Shown one piece after another: positions 9,887 to 18,747 of a stretch of DNA of 64,000 nucleotides. The stretch spans positions 62,001 to 126,000 of the forward strand of contig JAJDAL010000021.1 in assembly GCA_029261875.1 (NCBI GenBank). Direction: 5' to 3'. A program made the translations under genes and the position numbers. How positions within the stretch are numbered: position 1 is the stretch's first letter; the number at the start of each line of letters is the position of its first letter. Source of the stretch: Deltaproteobacteria bacterium. Lineage in GTDB: Bacteria > Myxococcota_A > UBA9160 > JAJDAL01. The notes beneath the pieces were generated by a model, which saw only the letters and a program-made list of their open reading frames with translations, was not told the origin of the DNA and did not search any database.

Positions 9887-10228
9887 ATGATCGGCCGAAG
9901 CATTCGACGCGTCGTTTGCACGGCGCTGGTCTGCGGCACGGTACTGACGGCGGGGGTGGCACGCGCCCACGGTCCGACGGTGCGGGTTTCCTACGGGCGG
10001 ATCGTGCCCGAGATCGTTGCCATTCGGGTGGGGTCGACGATTCATTTTCACAATGCCAATCGCAGCGGAGCGCCCTGCACGATCACGGCGGCGGACGGTT
10101 CCTTCGAGAGCCCCACGCTCGAGCGCGCGGGCGATTGGCACTACACCTTCGAAACCACCGGGCAGTTCGTGTATTCCGTGCGCGAATATTCGGGTGCCCA
10201 GGGTCGAATCGTCGTCACCGAAGAATAA
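9887..10228 (+). CDS. Secreted cupredoxin-fold protein lacking type-1 copper ligands
   Basis: 113 residues with a signal peptide ending ARA, so the mature protein would begin at His28. The rest matches the plastocyanin-like pattern without gaps, including TAADGSFESPTL and a final GRIVV strand. The four usual copper ligands are replaced: His by Cys64 (APCTI), Cys by Val98, His by Tyr101 and Met by Ala104. It therefore cannot hold a normal blue-copper site. An N-terminal histidine plus H53/H55 could bind metal differently, but that is inference. The start ATG is 2 nt after the UDP-glucose pyrophosphorylase stop. Confidence 0.8.
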   Translation: MIGRSIRRVVCTALVCGTVLTAGVARAHGPTVRVSYGRIVPEIVAIRVGSTIHFHNANRSGAPCTITAADGSFESPTLERAGDWHYTFETTGQFVYSVREYSGAQGRIVVTEE

Positions 10229-10326
10229 AGTCTGCGCCGGGGTGCCGGCCCCATCGGAGGCCCCGTTCCCCGCGACTGATTTCGTGAGCAATGGTACGCT
10301 TGGGCCGCGCCCCAAAGGAGACCGCA

Positions 10327-10860
10327 GTGTTCGGCCAGCTCCGAGTAGTTCTCATGCTTTCTCTTTTCGCCTTCGCCGCCCCGGTGGCCTGCGGGATTCG
10401 CGAGAGTCCGGACCGCGTCGCCGATGGATTCTGGCGCGCCATTCAGGCGGGCGACCTCGAAACCGCGCAGGAACTCTCCACCGCGGCGGGGACCGACCCC
10501 CTCGCAACGCTGTCGGGAGAGCGAGCGATCCAGCGTGTCGAGCTGGGGACCGCACTCCAGAACGAGACCGATGCCCTGGTCCCCACCTCTCTCGCGCACG
10601 CGGACAGTGAACATCTCGTGGAGTTCAACACGCATCTCACGCGCTTCGAGGACGAATGGCGTGTGGATGTACGGAAAACGCGCCGGGAACTCAATCAGGC
10701 TGCCCTCGCAGCCTCGATCCACGAGATCGAGGATTCGTTGCGCGAGAGCGGCGAAGCGCTCAGCGACGCGCTTTCCGAAGGGGCGCGAGATGCCGCGGAC
10801 GCCATCCGGGAAGCACTGGAAAATCTTCAGCAAGCGCTCGAGGGGGGGACTCCACTCTAG
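10327..10860 (+). CDS. Putative exported protein/lipoprotein, unknown function
   Basis: 177 residues from GTG 10327, preceded by AAAGGAG at a 6-nt spacing; the frame is open for 12 codons upstream but without an RBS. A hydrophobic leader (about 5-21) ends in PVAC (Cys22), a poor lipobox, so anchoring is uncertain. After it comes FWRAIQAGDLETAQELS, typical of small NTF2-like export-associated domains (DUF4878 style), and a helical Ala/Glu-rich C-terminus (about 115-172). No catalytic motif is visible. The stop is 2 nt before the next gene. Confidence 0.7.
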   Translation: MFGQLRVVLMLSLFAFAAPVACGIRESPDRVADGFWRAIQAGDLETAQELSTAAGTDPLATLSGERAIQRVELGTALQNETDALVPTSLAHADSEHLVEFNTHLTRFEDEWRVDVRKTRRELNQAALAASIHEIEDSLRESGEALSDALSEGARDAADAIREALENLQQALEGGTPL

Positions 10861-10862
10861 GC

Positions 10863-11210
10863 ATGGCGAACGAATCCAATTCGCACGACGAGACGGTTCT
10901 GGAAGTTGCGCTGCTCGACGTTCGCTCGGGGCAGGAAGCTGAATTCGAAGCCGCATTTGGCGAGGCTCAGGCGCTGGTGGCTTCGATGCCGGGCTATCGG
11001 GGACATCAATTGCGCCGCTGTGCGGAACGCGCCGGGCGCTACTTGCTCTTGATCGGGTGGGACACGCTCCTGCACCACACGGAGGGGTTTCGCGGCTCCG
11101 CGGAATATCAGAAGTGGAAGGCGCTACTACATCATTTCTATGAACCCTTTCCCGAGGTCGAGCACTACACGGCTTTCCTCCAAGGGGAAACGGGCGAAGT
11201 GATCCGCTGA
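10863..11210 (+). CDS. ABM-domain protein (antibiotic biosynthesis monooxygenase fold)
   Basis: 115 residues. The dimeric alpha/beta-barrel pattern is seen: a first strand (TVLEVALLDVRSGQE), a helix with FGEAQALVASMPGYRG, a strand with GRYLLLIGWDT, and a helix with FRGSAEYQKWKALLHHFY. These proteins range from monooxygenases to stress proteins with no known chemistry. No Asn/Trp/His heme triad as in IsdG is evident here. Spacing to neighbours is 2 and 4 nt, so it sits in an operon with the exported protein and the DsbA-like enzyme. Confidence 0.75.
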   Translation: MANESNSHDETVLEVALLDVRSGQEAEFEAAFGEAQALVASMPGYRGHQLRRCAERAGRYLLLIGWDTLLHHTEGFRGSAEYQKWKALLHHFYEPFPEVEHYTAFLQGETGEVIR

Positions 11211-11214
11211 CCGC

Positions 11215-11913
11215 ATGACGAATCCCAACCGCACGATCGAGTTCTATTTCGATTACATCTCGTCCAACGCCTATTTGGCCTGGGTTGCCCTCGAGCCGCT
11301 GGCGGAACGCTACGGCTATCGCGTCGAGCCCACCCCCACGCTCTTTGCCGGGTACCTCGAAGCCTACGGGCAGCTCGGCCCTGCGGAAATTCCCGTGAAG
11401 GCGATCTGGATGGCGAAGAACAATCTCCGCAAAGCCGCTTTGTTGGGCGTGCCGTTGAATCCTCCGGTCCACCACCCCTTCAATCCGCTTCTGGCGCTTC
11501 GGGTTTCGTCCCTCGAAATGGGAGAAGTCGCTCGCGCGAAATTGATTCGGGCGCTGTTCGAAGCCGTCTGGGTCAACGGACTGCATGTGAGCGAGCCCGC
11601 TGTCGTGGCCGGTGTCGCACAGGATGTTGGGCTCGACGGCGAGGCACTCGTTCACGCGGCGCAGCAGCCCGAAGCCAAGCTTCGATTGCGCAATCAAACC
11701 GATGCGGCGATCAAGGCGGGTGCCTTCGGCGTTCCTTCCATGCGCGTAGGCACGGAGCTCTTCTGGGGATACGACGATTTCCCCTACATGGAACGCGTGC
11801 TCGCCGGGGAAGACCCGATGCCGGCGGGAGAGCTGGCGAAATGGACCCGCGCAGCGCGGCCGTCTGCCATGCGGAAGCGGGTTCGCGAAATGCGCGGGGA
11901 AGACGTTTCGTAG
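11215..11913 (+). CDS. DsbA-fold isomerase, 2-hydroxychromene-2-carboxylate isomerase family
   Basis: 232 residues, no signal peptide. It shows the kappa-class GST/HCCA-isomerase pattern: FYFDYISSNAYLAW at the N-terminus, with Ser17 at the glutathione-activating position and no CXXC, and the cis-proline region GAFGVPSMRVG near 176-186, followed by FWGYDDF. Family members use glutathione to isomerise aromatic breakdown products, but many are uncharacterised. No aromatic catabolic genes are nearby, so the substrate is open. Confidence 0.82.
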   Translation: MTNPNRTIEFYFDYISSNAYLAWVALEPLAERYGYRVEPTPTLFAGYLEAYGQLGPAEIPVKAIWMAKNNLRKAALLGVPLNPPVHHPFNPLLALRVSSLEMGEVARAKLIRALFEAVWVNGLHVSEPAVVAGVAQDVGLDGEALVHAAQQPEAKLRLRNQTDAAIKAGAFGVPSMRVGTELFWGYDDFPYMERVLAGEDPMPAGELAKWTRAARPSAMRKRVREMRGEDVS

Positions 11914-11963
11914 GGATCGATCGCGTCGCTCGAATCGACGACGATGTGCCCGCCGCTGAACGC

Positions 11964-14258
11964 CTAGGTGCTCTTTTCTTCAGATCGCCGATCCGCGACG
12001 CCAATGAGCGCGGGCAAGAACACCAAACAGGAAACCAATGCCGCGAGAATCGCCAGCCCACTCAGGAGCCCGAATCGCGCGAGACTCTGCCAGGTTGACA
12101 CCGTCAGCGTGAACCATCCGAGGGTGAGCGCGATGGAGGTCGTGACGACCGCCCGGCCGACGTGAAGGGTGGCTTGTTGAATCGCCTCCCGCGGTCCCAC
12201 GCCCCGGTGTCGAAGCAAGCGGTATTGGGTCAGGAGGTGGACGACATCGTCCACCCCGATGCCGATCATGATCGCGGCGATCATCGCATTGGCTACGTCG
12301 AGCGGGATTCCCCAAAATCCCATGGCGCCCAATACCAATAGAACGGGGAGCAGGGTCGGGAGCATGCCCAGGAGCGCCCAATAGACCGACCGGAAAAAGA
12401 AGGCCAGCAGCACAAAGACCACCACCCCCGCGGTGGCGAAGCTGCGAAGTTGCGTTCGCTGAATCTCGCCGAGTTGATAGCCGCTGAGCGCCATCGGACC
12501 CGTCAGTGAATAATTCCAATCGGCGGGAAGCTCTTCGTCGATGTAGCGGTCGATATTCGAAAGAATCTCCACGCGACGCTCTTGCGTCACGATCTCCGCT
12601 TCCGTGGAGATTCGAACGTGGGTCTGATCCAAGGTGATCCAGCGGTCGAGGGTGTCCCCGCCTTGTAGGGCGAGGAGGAGGAAGAGTTCCGCGTTTCCCT
12701 CCGGTGTTTCTGCGATTCGCTCGTAGGCGGGATCGTCGTCGTGCAGCAAACGATTCGCCCAGCGGAGGGGATCCAGGGCGCTGCGGGTTCGGCCCAGCCC
12801 CTCTTCCGAAGAGAGGTATTTCGCCAGGGCGTCGAGGGCGTGCAGTGATTCCGGAAGTTCGAGGGTGGTTTCGTCGGGCAATTGAATGTCGATTTCCAGG
12901 GTGTCGGGTCGACGCAAGTGCTGTTCGACGAACCTTGCCCAGCGGACGACGTTTCTTTCTTCGCCATACAATCCGTAGCGGTCGACATCGACGCGAATCT
13001 GGGAGAAGCCGAGCCATGAAACGAACGCCAGTACAGCGGCGAAGAGGAGCACCAGGGAACGCCGTCGGTCCGTCGCGTGAACGATGGCTTGGAGCGATTG
13101 GTCGAGTGCCACACTGCCGGCCCAGGATCGAATCGGAGATTTCGCGGCCCGTAGAACGATGGGCAGCAAAGAGAATGTCAGAAACAGCGCTGCGATCACA
13201 CCGATGGAAGCGATCACTCCGAAGCGCAAGAAACTCTCGAGCCCACTGGTCGCGAAGGAGAGGAATCCACCGACGGTGGTCAGTGATGTCATGACGCAGG
13301 CGCGTCCGATTTGCTGCGAGGTGTCGAGCAATGCCCCATCGACGTCGGATCGATCGGTGGTGGAGATTCGGAGCGCGGCGAATCGCGAAATGAAGTGAAC
13401 CGAATCGCAGACGGCGATGACCAAGATGACGGGGGCGAGAACCTGGCTGAATGGAGTCTGTGGCCAGTCGAGCCAGCCGCGGATGCCGAAGGCCCATAGG
13501 GTCGCGACACCGACCGTCGCCAATGTGGCGATTACGACGTTCCAGGACCGGAAGAGAAAGAAGATCACGGCGGAGATCAGGACGATCATCGCTGGGGTGA
13601 GACGTGCGGAGTCCAAGCGCAGGTCCCGTTCGGTGATGGCGAGCTCGATGGGAATCCCGACGAGGTGGTAGCGGAATCCCTGCTCCTCGTAGGGGGTCAA
13701 TTGTTCCGTGAGATAATCGAGAAAAGCCAGATTCAGGTCGCTGTCGGTGGAGACGAGTTCGACGAAGATCGCGCCGACCGCGGCGTCGCTCGAAACGAGG
13801 TTACCGAGCCAGAGTGGGTCGATGGTGGCGCGTCTTGCGAGTTCGTCGATGTCCGGGGGCCTCGCGTTGTTTTCGATGAAATGACGTATGTCGAATCCAT
13901 CCGGCGTGGGGAAGAGCAGGTTGCTGGTGGCGGGGCTCTCCACCCGACGGACGCTCGGATGCAGGGCGATGACGCTCGAGACCGCTTCGTCCATGACCAG
14001 GGAAGCTTCATCGAAAACGCTTTCGCACAGCGTGGTTTGATCGCAACTCCAAGCGACGATGACGGGGTAGCCCCCACCGAAGCGCTCGATGAACTCGTCC
14101 ATCCGCGTGATCATGGGATGATTCGCGCCGAGGTAGGCGCGGAACCCCAGGTCGTTCTTGAGACGCAATAGGCCGGTCCCGAGGCCCACGGTGATGAGCA
14201 GGGTAATGGCCAGTACGATTTTCGGATAACGAAGTGAAAAGGCAGTCAGACGGGTCAT
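11964..14258 (-). CDS. MMPL/RND-superfamily transporter
   Basis: 764 residues with the two-fold MMPL layout: one TM helix (about 13-31), a large periplasmic loop (about 35-220), a five-TM block, then the repeat. The second half carries the RND proton-relay region GIGVDDVVHLL. Unlike HAE pumps it is short and has no fusion-protein partner beside it. Family members export lipids, hopanoids or other hydrophobic compounds. It follows the response-regulator gene by 72 nt on the same strand and is probably coexpressed with it. Confidence 0.88.
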   Translation of the reverse strand: MTRLTAFSLRYPKIVLAITLLITVGLGTGLLRLKNDLGFRAYLGANHPMITRMDEFIERFGGGYPVIVAWSCDQTTLCESVFDEASLVMDEAVSSVIALHPSVRRVESPATSNLLFPTPDGFDIRHFIENNARPPDIDELARRATIDPLWLGNLVSSDAAVGAIFVELVSTDSDLNLAFLDYLTEQLTPYEEQGFRYHLVGIPIELAITERDLRLDSARLTPAMIVLISAVIFFLFRSWNVVIATLATVGVATLWAFGIRGWLDWPQTPFSQVLAPVILVIAVCDSVHFISRFAALRISTTDRSDVDGALLDTSQQIGRACVMTSLTTVGGFLSFATSGLESFLRFGVIASIGVIAALFLTFSLLPIVLRAAKSPIRSWAGSVALDQSLQAIVHATDRRRSLVLLFAAVLAFVSWLGFSQIRVDVDRYGLYGEERNVVRWARFVEQHLRRPDTLEIDIQLPDETTLELPESLHALDALAKYLSSEEGLGRTRSALDPLRWANRLLHDDDPAYERIAETPEGNAELFLLLALQGGDTLDRWITLDQTHVRISTEAEIVTQERRVEILSNIDRYIDEELPADWNYSLTGPMALSGYQLGEIQRTQLRSFATAGVVVFVLLAFFFRSVYWALLGMLPTLLPVLLVLGAMGFWGIPLDVANAMIAAIMIGIGVDDVVHLLTQYRLLRHRGVGPREAIQQATLHVGRAVVTTSIALTLGWFTLTVSTWQSLARFGLLSGLAILAALVSCLVFLPALIGVADRRSEEKST

Positions 14259-14330
14259 CGCTGCCTCTCGAACCCAGGCGTCGAGTGCGTGCTTCGATCT
14301 TGTCGCGGCGGCGTCAACGGTTGCATGACG

Positions 14331-15563
14331 CTACTTGCCTCGGGGTTTGGGCAAGAGTCCAAATTTCTGCGCACGGTAGGTGACGGCGCCGCGACTGAGA
14401 TCCAGGCGCCGGGCTACTTCAGCAATGTTGCCGCCGCACTGTTCGAAGAGCGCCACGAGTTCCTCGCGTTGTTCGCGGGTCCGGCGCTCGCGCAAGGAGC
14501 GAACATTGCGTTGGCTTTGGCCGAGAATTTCCTCGACCTGGTCCTCGGTCACCCGACCCGAATTCGTGAAAGCGATGACGCGCTCGAGGGTTTGGGCGAG
14601 TTCGCGGACATTGCCGGGCCACGCGTGCGCCTTCAGGGCCTTCAGGGCATCGGGCGCAACGTGGATCGAATCGCGGCCCATGGCGTTGCCGATCTGATTC
14701 ACGAGCAAGGGGACGAGCTGGTCGAGGTCGTCGATCCGGTCGCGGAGCGGCACGAGGGGAACCGTGAAACGAACGAGTTGGGCGGCGAGTTCTGTGAGAA
14801 ACTCTCCGTGGGTGGCTTGCTCGACCAAATCGCGCGACGTGGAGGCGTAGAGCCGTCCGATGGAGTTTTCTCGATGTTCCATTTCCTGGATCTGGTTGAA
14901 CCAGAAAGCTTGTGCGTCCATGGGAAAATGCTCGACGTGATCGAGAAAGACGGATTCGTTTTCGCGCCGAAGCGGGCGAGGTTCGTCCGGGTCGGCGAGC
15001 ACGATGCGCTCGCGACTGCCGTTTCCCAGCAGGTGGAGCGTACTCACGACTTGGCTGCGCCCGCTGCCCGCTTCTCCGGCGACCAGGATGGGGACGCGCA
15101 GCGGAGCCAGACCGACGATTCGTTCGCGAACCCGGCGCATCGCCTCACTCTTTCCCGTGATGCGCCCCTCGATCTCTTCGGTTTCCGCCTCCCGATGGCT
15201 CGATTGCACGAGCGCCATGGCCCGCTCCACGAGTGCCTTCAGATCGTCGGGGAATGTGAAAAACTCCTGGGCTCCGCCCTTCATGGCGGTTACCGCCGTC
15301 GGAACGTCGCCATAGGCGGTGATCAAGACCACCGGCACGCTCGAGATCTCGCGAATTCGACGCAATAGCTGGATGCCATCGGAGCGCGGCATCCGGAGAT
15401 CCGTCACCACGAGGTCGGGCTTGGTCTCTTGGAATCGCTTCCAGCCGTGGATTCCATCTTCCGCTTCGACGACTTCGAATCCCGCTTCTTCCAAACGCGC
15501 GCCGATGGCCGCACGCGCTTCGATTCGATCGTCGACCAGGAGAACCGTGTTTTCTTGGGTCAT
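14331..15563 (-). CDS. NtrC-like response regulator with degenerate receiver and AAA+ domains
   Basis: 410 residues: receiver (1-120), AAA+ (about 135-340), Fis-type HTH (about 365-405). The receiver keeps D11, D12, phospho-site D55 and T82, but the conserved Lys is Phe104 (FFTFP). In the AAA+ domain the Walker A Lys is Arg169 (GEAGSGRS), Walker B is LDHVEH instead of LDE, and the GAFTGA loop that touches sigma-54 is missing. The sensor-II region WPGNVREL is kept, and the HTH is intact (NIAEVARRLDLSRGAV). It probably binds DNA without acting as a sigma-54 ATPase. No histidine kinase is adjacent. Start at ATG 15563. Confidence 0.9.
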   Translation of the reverse strand: MTQENTVLLVDDRIEARAAIGARLEEAGFEVVEAEDGIHGWKRFQETKPDLVVTDLRMPRSDGIQLLRRIREISSVPVVLITAYGDVPTAVTAMKGGAQEFFTFPDDLKALVERAMALVQSSHREAETEEIEGRITGKSEAMRRVRERIVGLAPLRVPILVAGEAGSGRSQVVSTLHLLGNGSRERIVLADPDEPRPLRRENESVFLDHVEHFPMDAQAFWFNQIQEMEHRENSIGRLYASTSRDLVEQATHGEFLTELAAQLVRFTVPLVPLRDRIDDLDQLVPLLVNQIGNAMGRDSIHVAPDALKALKAHAWPGNVRELAQTLERVIAFTNSGRVTEDQVEEILGQSQRNVRSLRERRTREQREELVALFEQCGGNIAEVARRLDLSRGAVTYRAQKFGLLPKPRGK

Positions 15564-15876
15564 TTGCGCCGCTCTGCACCCGCTGTTCGGTCGTTCGAAT
15601 TCTAGACCGTCGACGTGCTCGAAGTCGCCGCAATTCAACTGCATTCTCGACACTCTCCCGCTTCGATGCCGCGCGACCCGAGGGCATCGAGAAGCTTGCC
15701 CGTCCCACGGAGGACGGGGTAGGCATCGCGGACGCAAATGCGCGCGGATCGCCGGACAAAACGTCCAAAAACGACGGATTCTGGCCAATAGCGTCGGGTG
15801 GGTTCGCGTCGGTGGGGAACTACCGCGGCCACGGTGGACGCGTGTCTTGGAAGGTCACGCGCCGCCGCAAGCGTCG
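15564..15876. other. Intergenic region without a convincing gene
   Basis: 313 bp between the DUF3617 gene and the response regulator. A reading frame across it (minus strand, 15635-15910) is Arg-rich and resembles no protein. It should hold the regulator's promoter. The only structure I see is a perfect 7-bp hairpin, CCCGTCC/GGACGGG (15699-15705/15712-15718, loop 6 nt), without a T-run on either side. Confidence 0.5.
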
Positions 15877-16308
15877 CTAGTCGCAGGGGCCGATGTGTTT
15901 GCCCGTCCACTTGTGGTCGAAGGTCATCTTCTGGTTTCCGATGGACATGGTGAGACGCATGTTGCCTTCGATGCGATCACCGCGGGATGTGAAGGAAGCT
16001 TTGCCGGTGGATTGTCCCTGGAGTCCCGGGCACGACATGCTCCATTCCATGGAGGTGTCGGTCACTTTTTCGTTTTCGGAAACGCAGCCCTTGCTGTCCT
16101 TCAAGAAAGCCTTCGGCGTGACTTCTCCCGCTTCGAAACATTCGGTCGATGTCTCGATCTTGTTCTTCGGCATCATCGGATTACTGGCTTCGCTTTGGAA
16201 TTCCCATTTTCCCGGTTTCATCTTCATGCCCGCATGCGCGTTGTCCGGAGCGAGGACGACCGCGAGCAATGTGAGTCCGAGCCAAGGGATCGAAATGAAG
16301 TTCCGCAC
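15877..16308 (-). CDS. DUF3617-type secreted protein
   Basis: 143 residues from GTG 16308, chosen because GGAGG lies 7 nt upstream. A signal peptide (about 1-25, ending NAHA) is followed by KMKPGKWEF, the typical start of DUF3617 proteins, and by cysteine-bearing segments (TSTECFE, SKGCVSENE, SMSCPGLQG, IGPCD). Even-numbered, spaced cysteines fit disulfides in the periplasm. The role of the family is not known. It stands alone, divergent from the PPK2 gene. Confidence 0.82.
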   Translation of the reverse strand: MRNFISIPWLGLTLLAVVLAPDNAHAGMKMKPGKWEFQSEASNPMMPKNKIETSTECFEAGEVTPKAFLKDSKGCVSENEKVTDTSMEWSMSCPGLQGQSTGKASFTSRGDRIEGNMRLTMSIGNQKMTFDHKWTGKHIGPCD

Positions 16309-16415
16309 GGGTCTACCTCCAGTCGGTTGCGCGGAAATTCGGTCCGCGGGAACTCGAGGATAGCCAAACTCGGCGTCGATCTCTTTGATAGGATCTACTC
16401 CCACGGGAGATTTTC

Positions 16416-17297
16416 ATGGAATTCATCGAGCCGCCCGATCATCCCTACCGGATTTCCTTCGACGGAGATTTTTCCGTCTCCCGCGCGCCAGCGGTTCCGA
16501 AAGCCACGGCGCCGGACGATCGAGAATGCAAGAAGCAGCTCGAAGAAGTGATCGATCGCCTGCGCGAGTACCAGCGGCGCCTCTACGCGGAGAACCGTCA
16601 AGCGCTGCTCCTCGTGTTCCAGGCGATGGATGCGGCGGGCAAGGACTCGACGATTCGCGCGGTCACGAGCGGGTTGAACCCGGCGGGTTTTCAGGTTTTT
16701 TCCTTCAAGCAACCTTCGAGCGAAGAACTCGATCACGATTTCCTGTGGCGCACCACCCGCCGGCTGCCCGAGCGGGGGAGGATCGGCATCTTCAATCGAA
16801 GCTACTACGAAGAGACGCTGATCGTTCGGGTCCATCCGGAATATCTCGATCCGCAACGCTTGCCGGCCTGGCAGGATCGCGACGGCATCTGGGAGCGCCG
16901 CTTCGAGTCGATTCGAGAACACGAACGGCACCTGGCGCGCAACGGCACCGTGATCGTCAAGTTCTGGCTCAACGTCTCGAGAGACGAACAGAAGCGCCGT
17001 TTCCTGGACCGGATCGAAAAAAAGAAGAAACGCTGGAAGTTCTCGCACTCGGACGTCGAAGAGCGGCAGTATTGGCCCAGCTACATGGAGGCCTATGAAG
17101 ATCTGATCAATGCCACATCGAGGCCGTGGGCACCCTGGTATGGAATCCCGGCCGATCGCAAGCCCTTCATGCGATTGACGGTCGCGAAGATCCTCGAAAG
17201 CACGTTCGACCGGATGGACCCGAGGTTTCCCAAGCTCGACCCGAAGCACGACCAGAAACTATCGGCCGCCAAAAAACAGCTCGAGGGTGAGGGCTAG
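16416..17297 (+). CDS. Polyphosphate kinase 2 family protein
   Basis: 293 residues. PPK2 enzymes move phosphate between polyphosphate and nucleotides. Walker A is FQAMDAAGKDSTI (68-80, K76), followed by SGLNPAGFQVFSFKQPSSEE, typical of class III-like members acting on AMP/ADP; Walker B is GIFNRSYYEE (124-133). The basic lid EKKKKRWKFS is present and the C-terminus has WAPWYGIPADRK. One domain only, no fusion. A GGGAG motif lies upstream of the ATG. It most likely regenerates ATP from polyphosphate. Confidence 0.92.
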   Translation: MEFIEPPDHPYRISFDGDFSVSRAPAVPKATAPDDRECKKQLEEVIDRLREYQRRLYAENRQALLLVFQAMDAAGKDSTIRAVTSGLNPAGFQVFSFKQPSSEELDHDFLWRTTRRLPERGRIGIFNRSYYEETLIVRVHPEYLDPQRLPAWQDRDGIWERRFESIREHERHLARNGTVIVKFWLNVSRDEQKRRFLDRIEKKKKRWKFSHSDVEERQYWPSYMEAYEDLINATSRPWAPWYGIPADRKPFMRLTVAKILESTFDRMDPRFPKLDPKHDQKLSAAKKQLEGEG

Positions 17298-17308
17298 CGA
17301 TCGGCGCC

Positions 17309-18739
17309 ATGCGCAGGGTTTTCGTCGCCGTCGCTCTTTTGATTCCGTTGGCCTGCGGTCCGCCGGTGGCGGAAGAAATGCCACGACGCCTCAATGTGTT
17401 GCTGATTTCGATCGACACGCTGCGCGCGGATCATTTGGGAACCTATGGTTATTCCCGACCCACGAGTCCGCGGATCGATGCGCTCGCGGCTTCGGGCGTG
17501 CGTTTCGATTGGGTGTTCAGTCAATCGCCCAAAACCGCCCCGTCCCACATGACGCTGCTGACGGGTCTCTATCCCCAATCCCACGGCATCTCGAACCTGG
17601 GCCCGAGCGAGAACCGCCGCCTCGCGGACGATGTCGAAACGCTGGCCGAGTTGTTCCGATCGAACGGATATCGGACCGCAGCGTATACGGGGGGTGGCCA
17701 CATCAGCGAGGAAGTGGGATTTGCCCGGGGCTTCGAGCGGTTCGCAGGCCCACTCGGGATCGGCAAGAGCACAAAGGCCGTGCGCGAAGTGTTGTCGGAA
17801 TGGGCGGACGAGCCTTTCTTCGTGTTTCTCCATACCTATGCGGTGCACGATCCCTATACCCCGAGCGGCGAATACCGGGATTTGTTCGTCGATCCCGCGT
17901 ATTCGGGGCAGATCGTGAGTTCCGCGGCGCGCTTGCGCGAACTCGCGGGGCCGTCCTGGGCGGATCGACATCGTCTCTATTGGTCGAAAGTGAAGCGCGA
18001 ATCCCCGGCCGATCGCCAACACTTGATCGATCTATACGACGCATCGATCCGGCACGCGGACGAAAGAGTCGGGAACGTCCTCGACTCCCTTCGAGCCAAC
18101 GGACTGCACGATCGCACCCTCGTCGTGTTGCTCAGCGACCACGGTGAAATGTTCTGGGAGCATCGTGACTATCTCCACAACGCACTCTATGAAGAGATAC
18201 TCCGCGTGCCCCTCGTGATGCAGATTCCCGACGCGTTCGCGCCCGGCGGCCGGACCCTCGCCGGGCAATCGGTTCGGGTCCGGGTTCGTTTGATCGACGT
18301 CATGCCGACTTTGCTCCAACTCGCGCACGTTCCGGTTCCGTTTCGGGTGCAGGGAGAGTCGCTGGTTCCTCTGCTCGAGGGGCGGGAAGGGGAGTCGCGC
18401 GATGTCGCGAGTCTCTGGCCGCGCGCCAACCTCCAGGCCCTGCGCCGCGGCCCCTGGAAACTCATCCGCGCAGGCAAGGAATCGGAAGCGTCGCGGGTCG
18501 AACTCTACGATTTGGAAGGCGATCCCGGCGAGACCCGGAATATCGCCCAGGAGCGCGAGGCCGTGCGCGACGTGCTGCTCGAGCGGATGAAGCGTTTCGA
18601 TCGCGAATGGAACGCGCTGCGGGGTGACTCCCCGCGGCCCGCTGCTGCGCTCGACCGCGAAACGCGGGATGCACTCGAGGCATTGGGATACCTCGGCGGT
18701 GCGAACGATCCCGCGTCCCCGGAACGCCCGCTACCCTAG
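17309..18739 (+). CDS. Sulfatase-fold lipoprotein with Thr in place of formylglycine Cys
   Basis: 476 residues of the alkaline phosphatase/sulfatase superfamily. A leader ends in PLAC (Cys16, lipobox), so it should be an outer- or inner-membrane lipoprotein. Metal ligands are visible: D36 in ISIDTLRADH, and the SDHGEMFWEH motif. The nucleophile region is TAPSHMTLLTG (76-86): Thr76 sits where sulfatases have the Cys/Ser that becomes formylglycine, and the motif Arg is His80. It is thus more likely a phospho- or alkyl-transferase/hydrolase than a classical sulfatase. It starts 11 nt after PPK2. Confidence 0.86.
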   Translation: MRRVFVAVALLIPLACGPPVAEEMPRRLNVLLISIDTLRADHLGTYGYSRPTSPRIDALAASGVRFDWVFSQSPKTAPSHMTLLTGLYPQSHGISNLGPSENRRLADDVETLAELFRSNGYRTAAYTGGGHISEEVGFARGFERFAGPLGIGKSTKAVREVLSEWADEPFFVFLHTYAVHDPYTPSGEYRDLFVDPAYSGQIVSSAARLRELAGPSWADRHRLYWSKVKRESPADRQHLIDLYDASIRHADERVGNVLDSLRANGLHDRTLVVLLSDHGEMFWEHRDYLHNALYEEILRVPLVMQIPDAFAPGGRTLAGQSVRVRVRLIDVMPTLLQLAHVPVPFRVQGESLVPLLEGREGESRDVASLWPRANLQALRRGPWKLIRAGKESEASRVELYDLEGDPGETRNIAQEREAVRDVLLERMKRFDREWNALRGDSPRPAAALDRETRDALEALGYLGGANDPASPERPLP

Positions 18740-18747
18740 AGGGCAAC

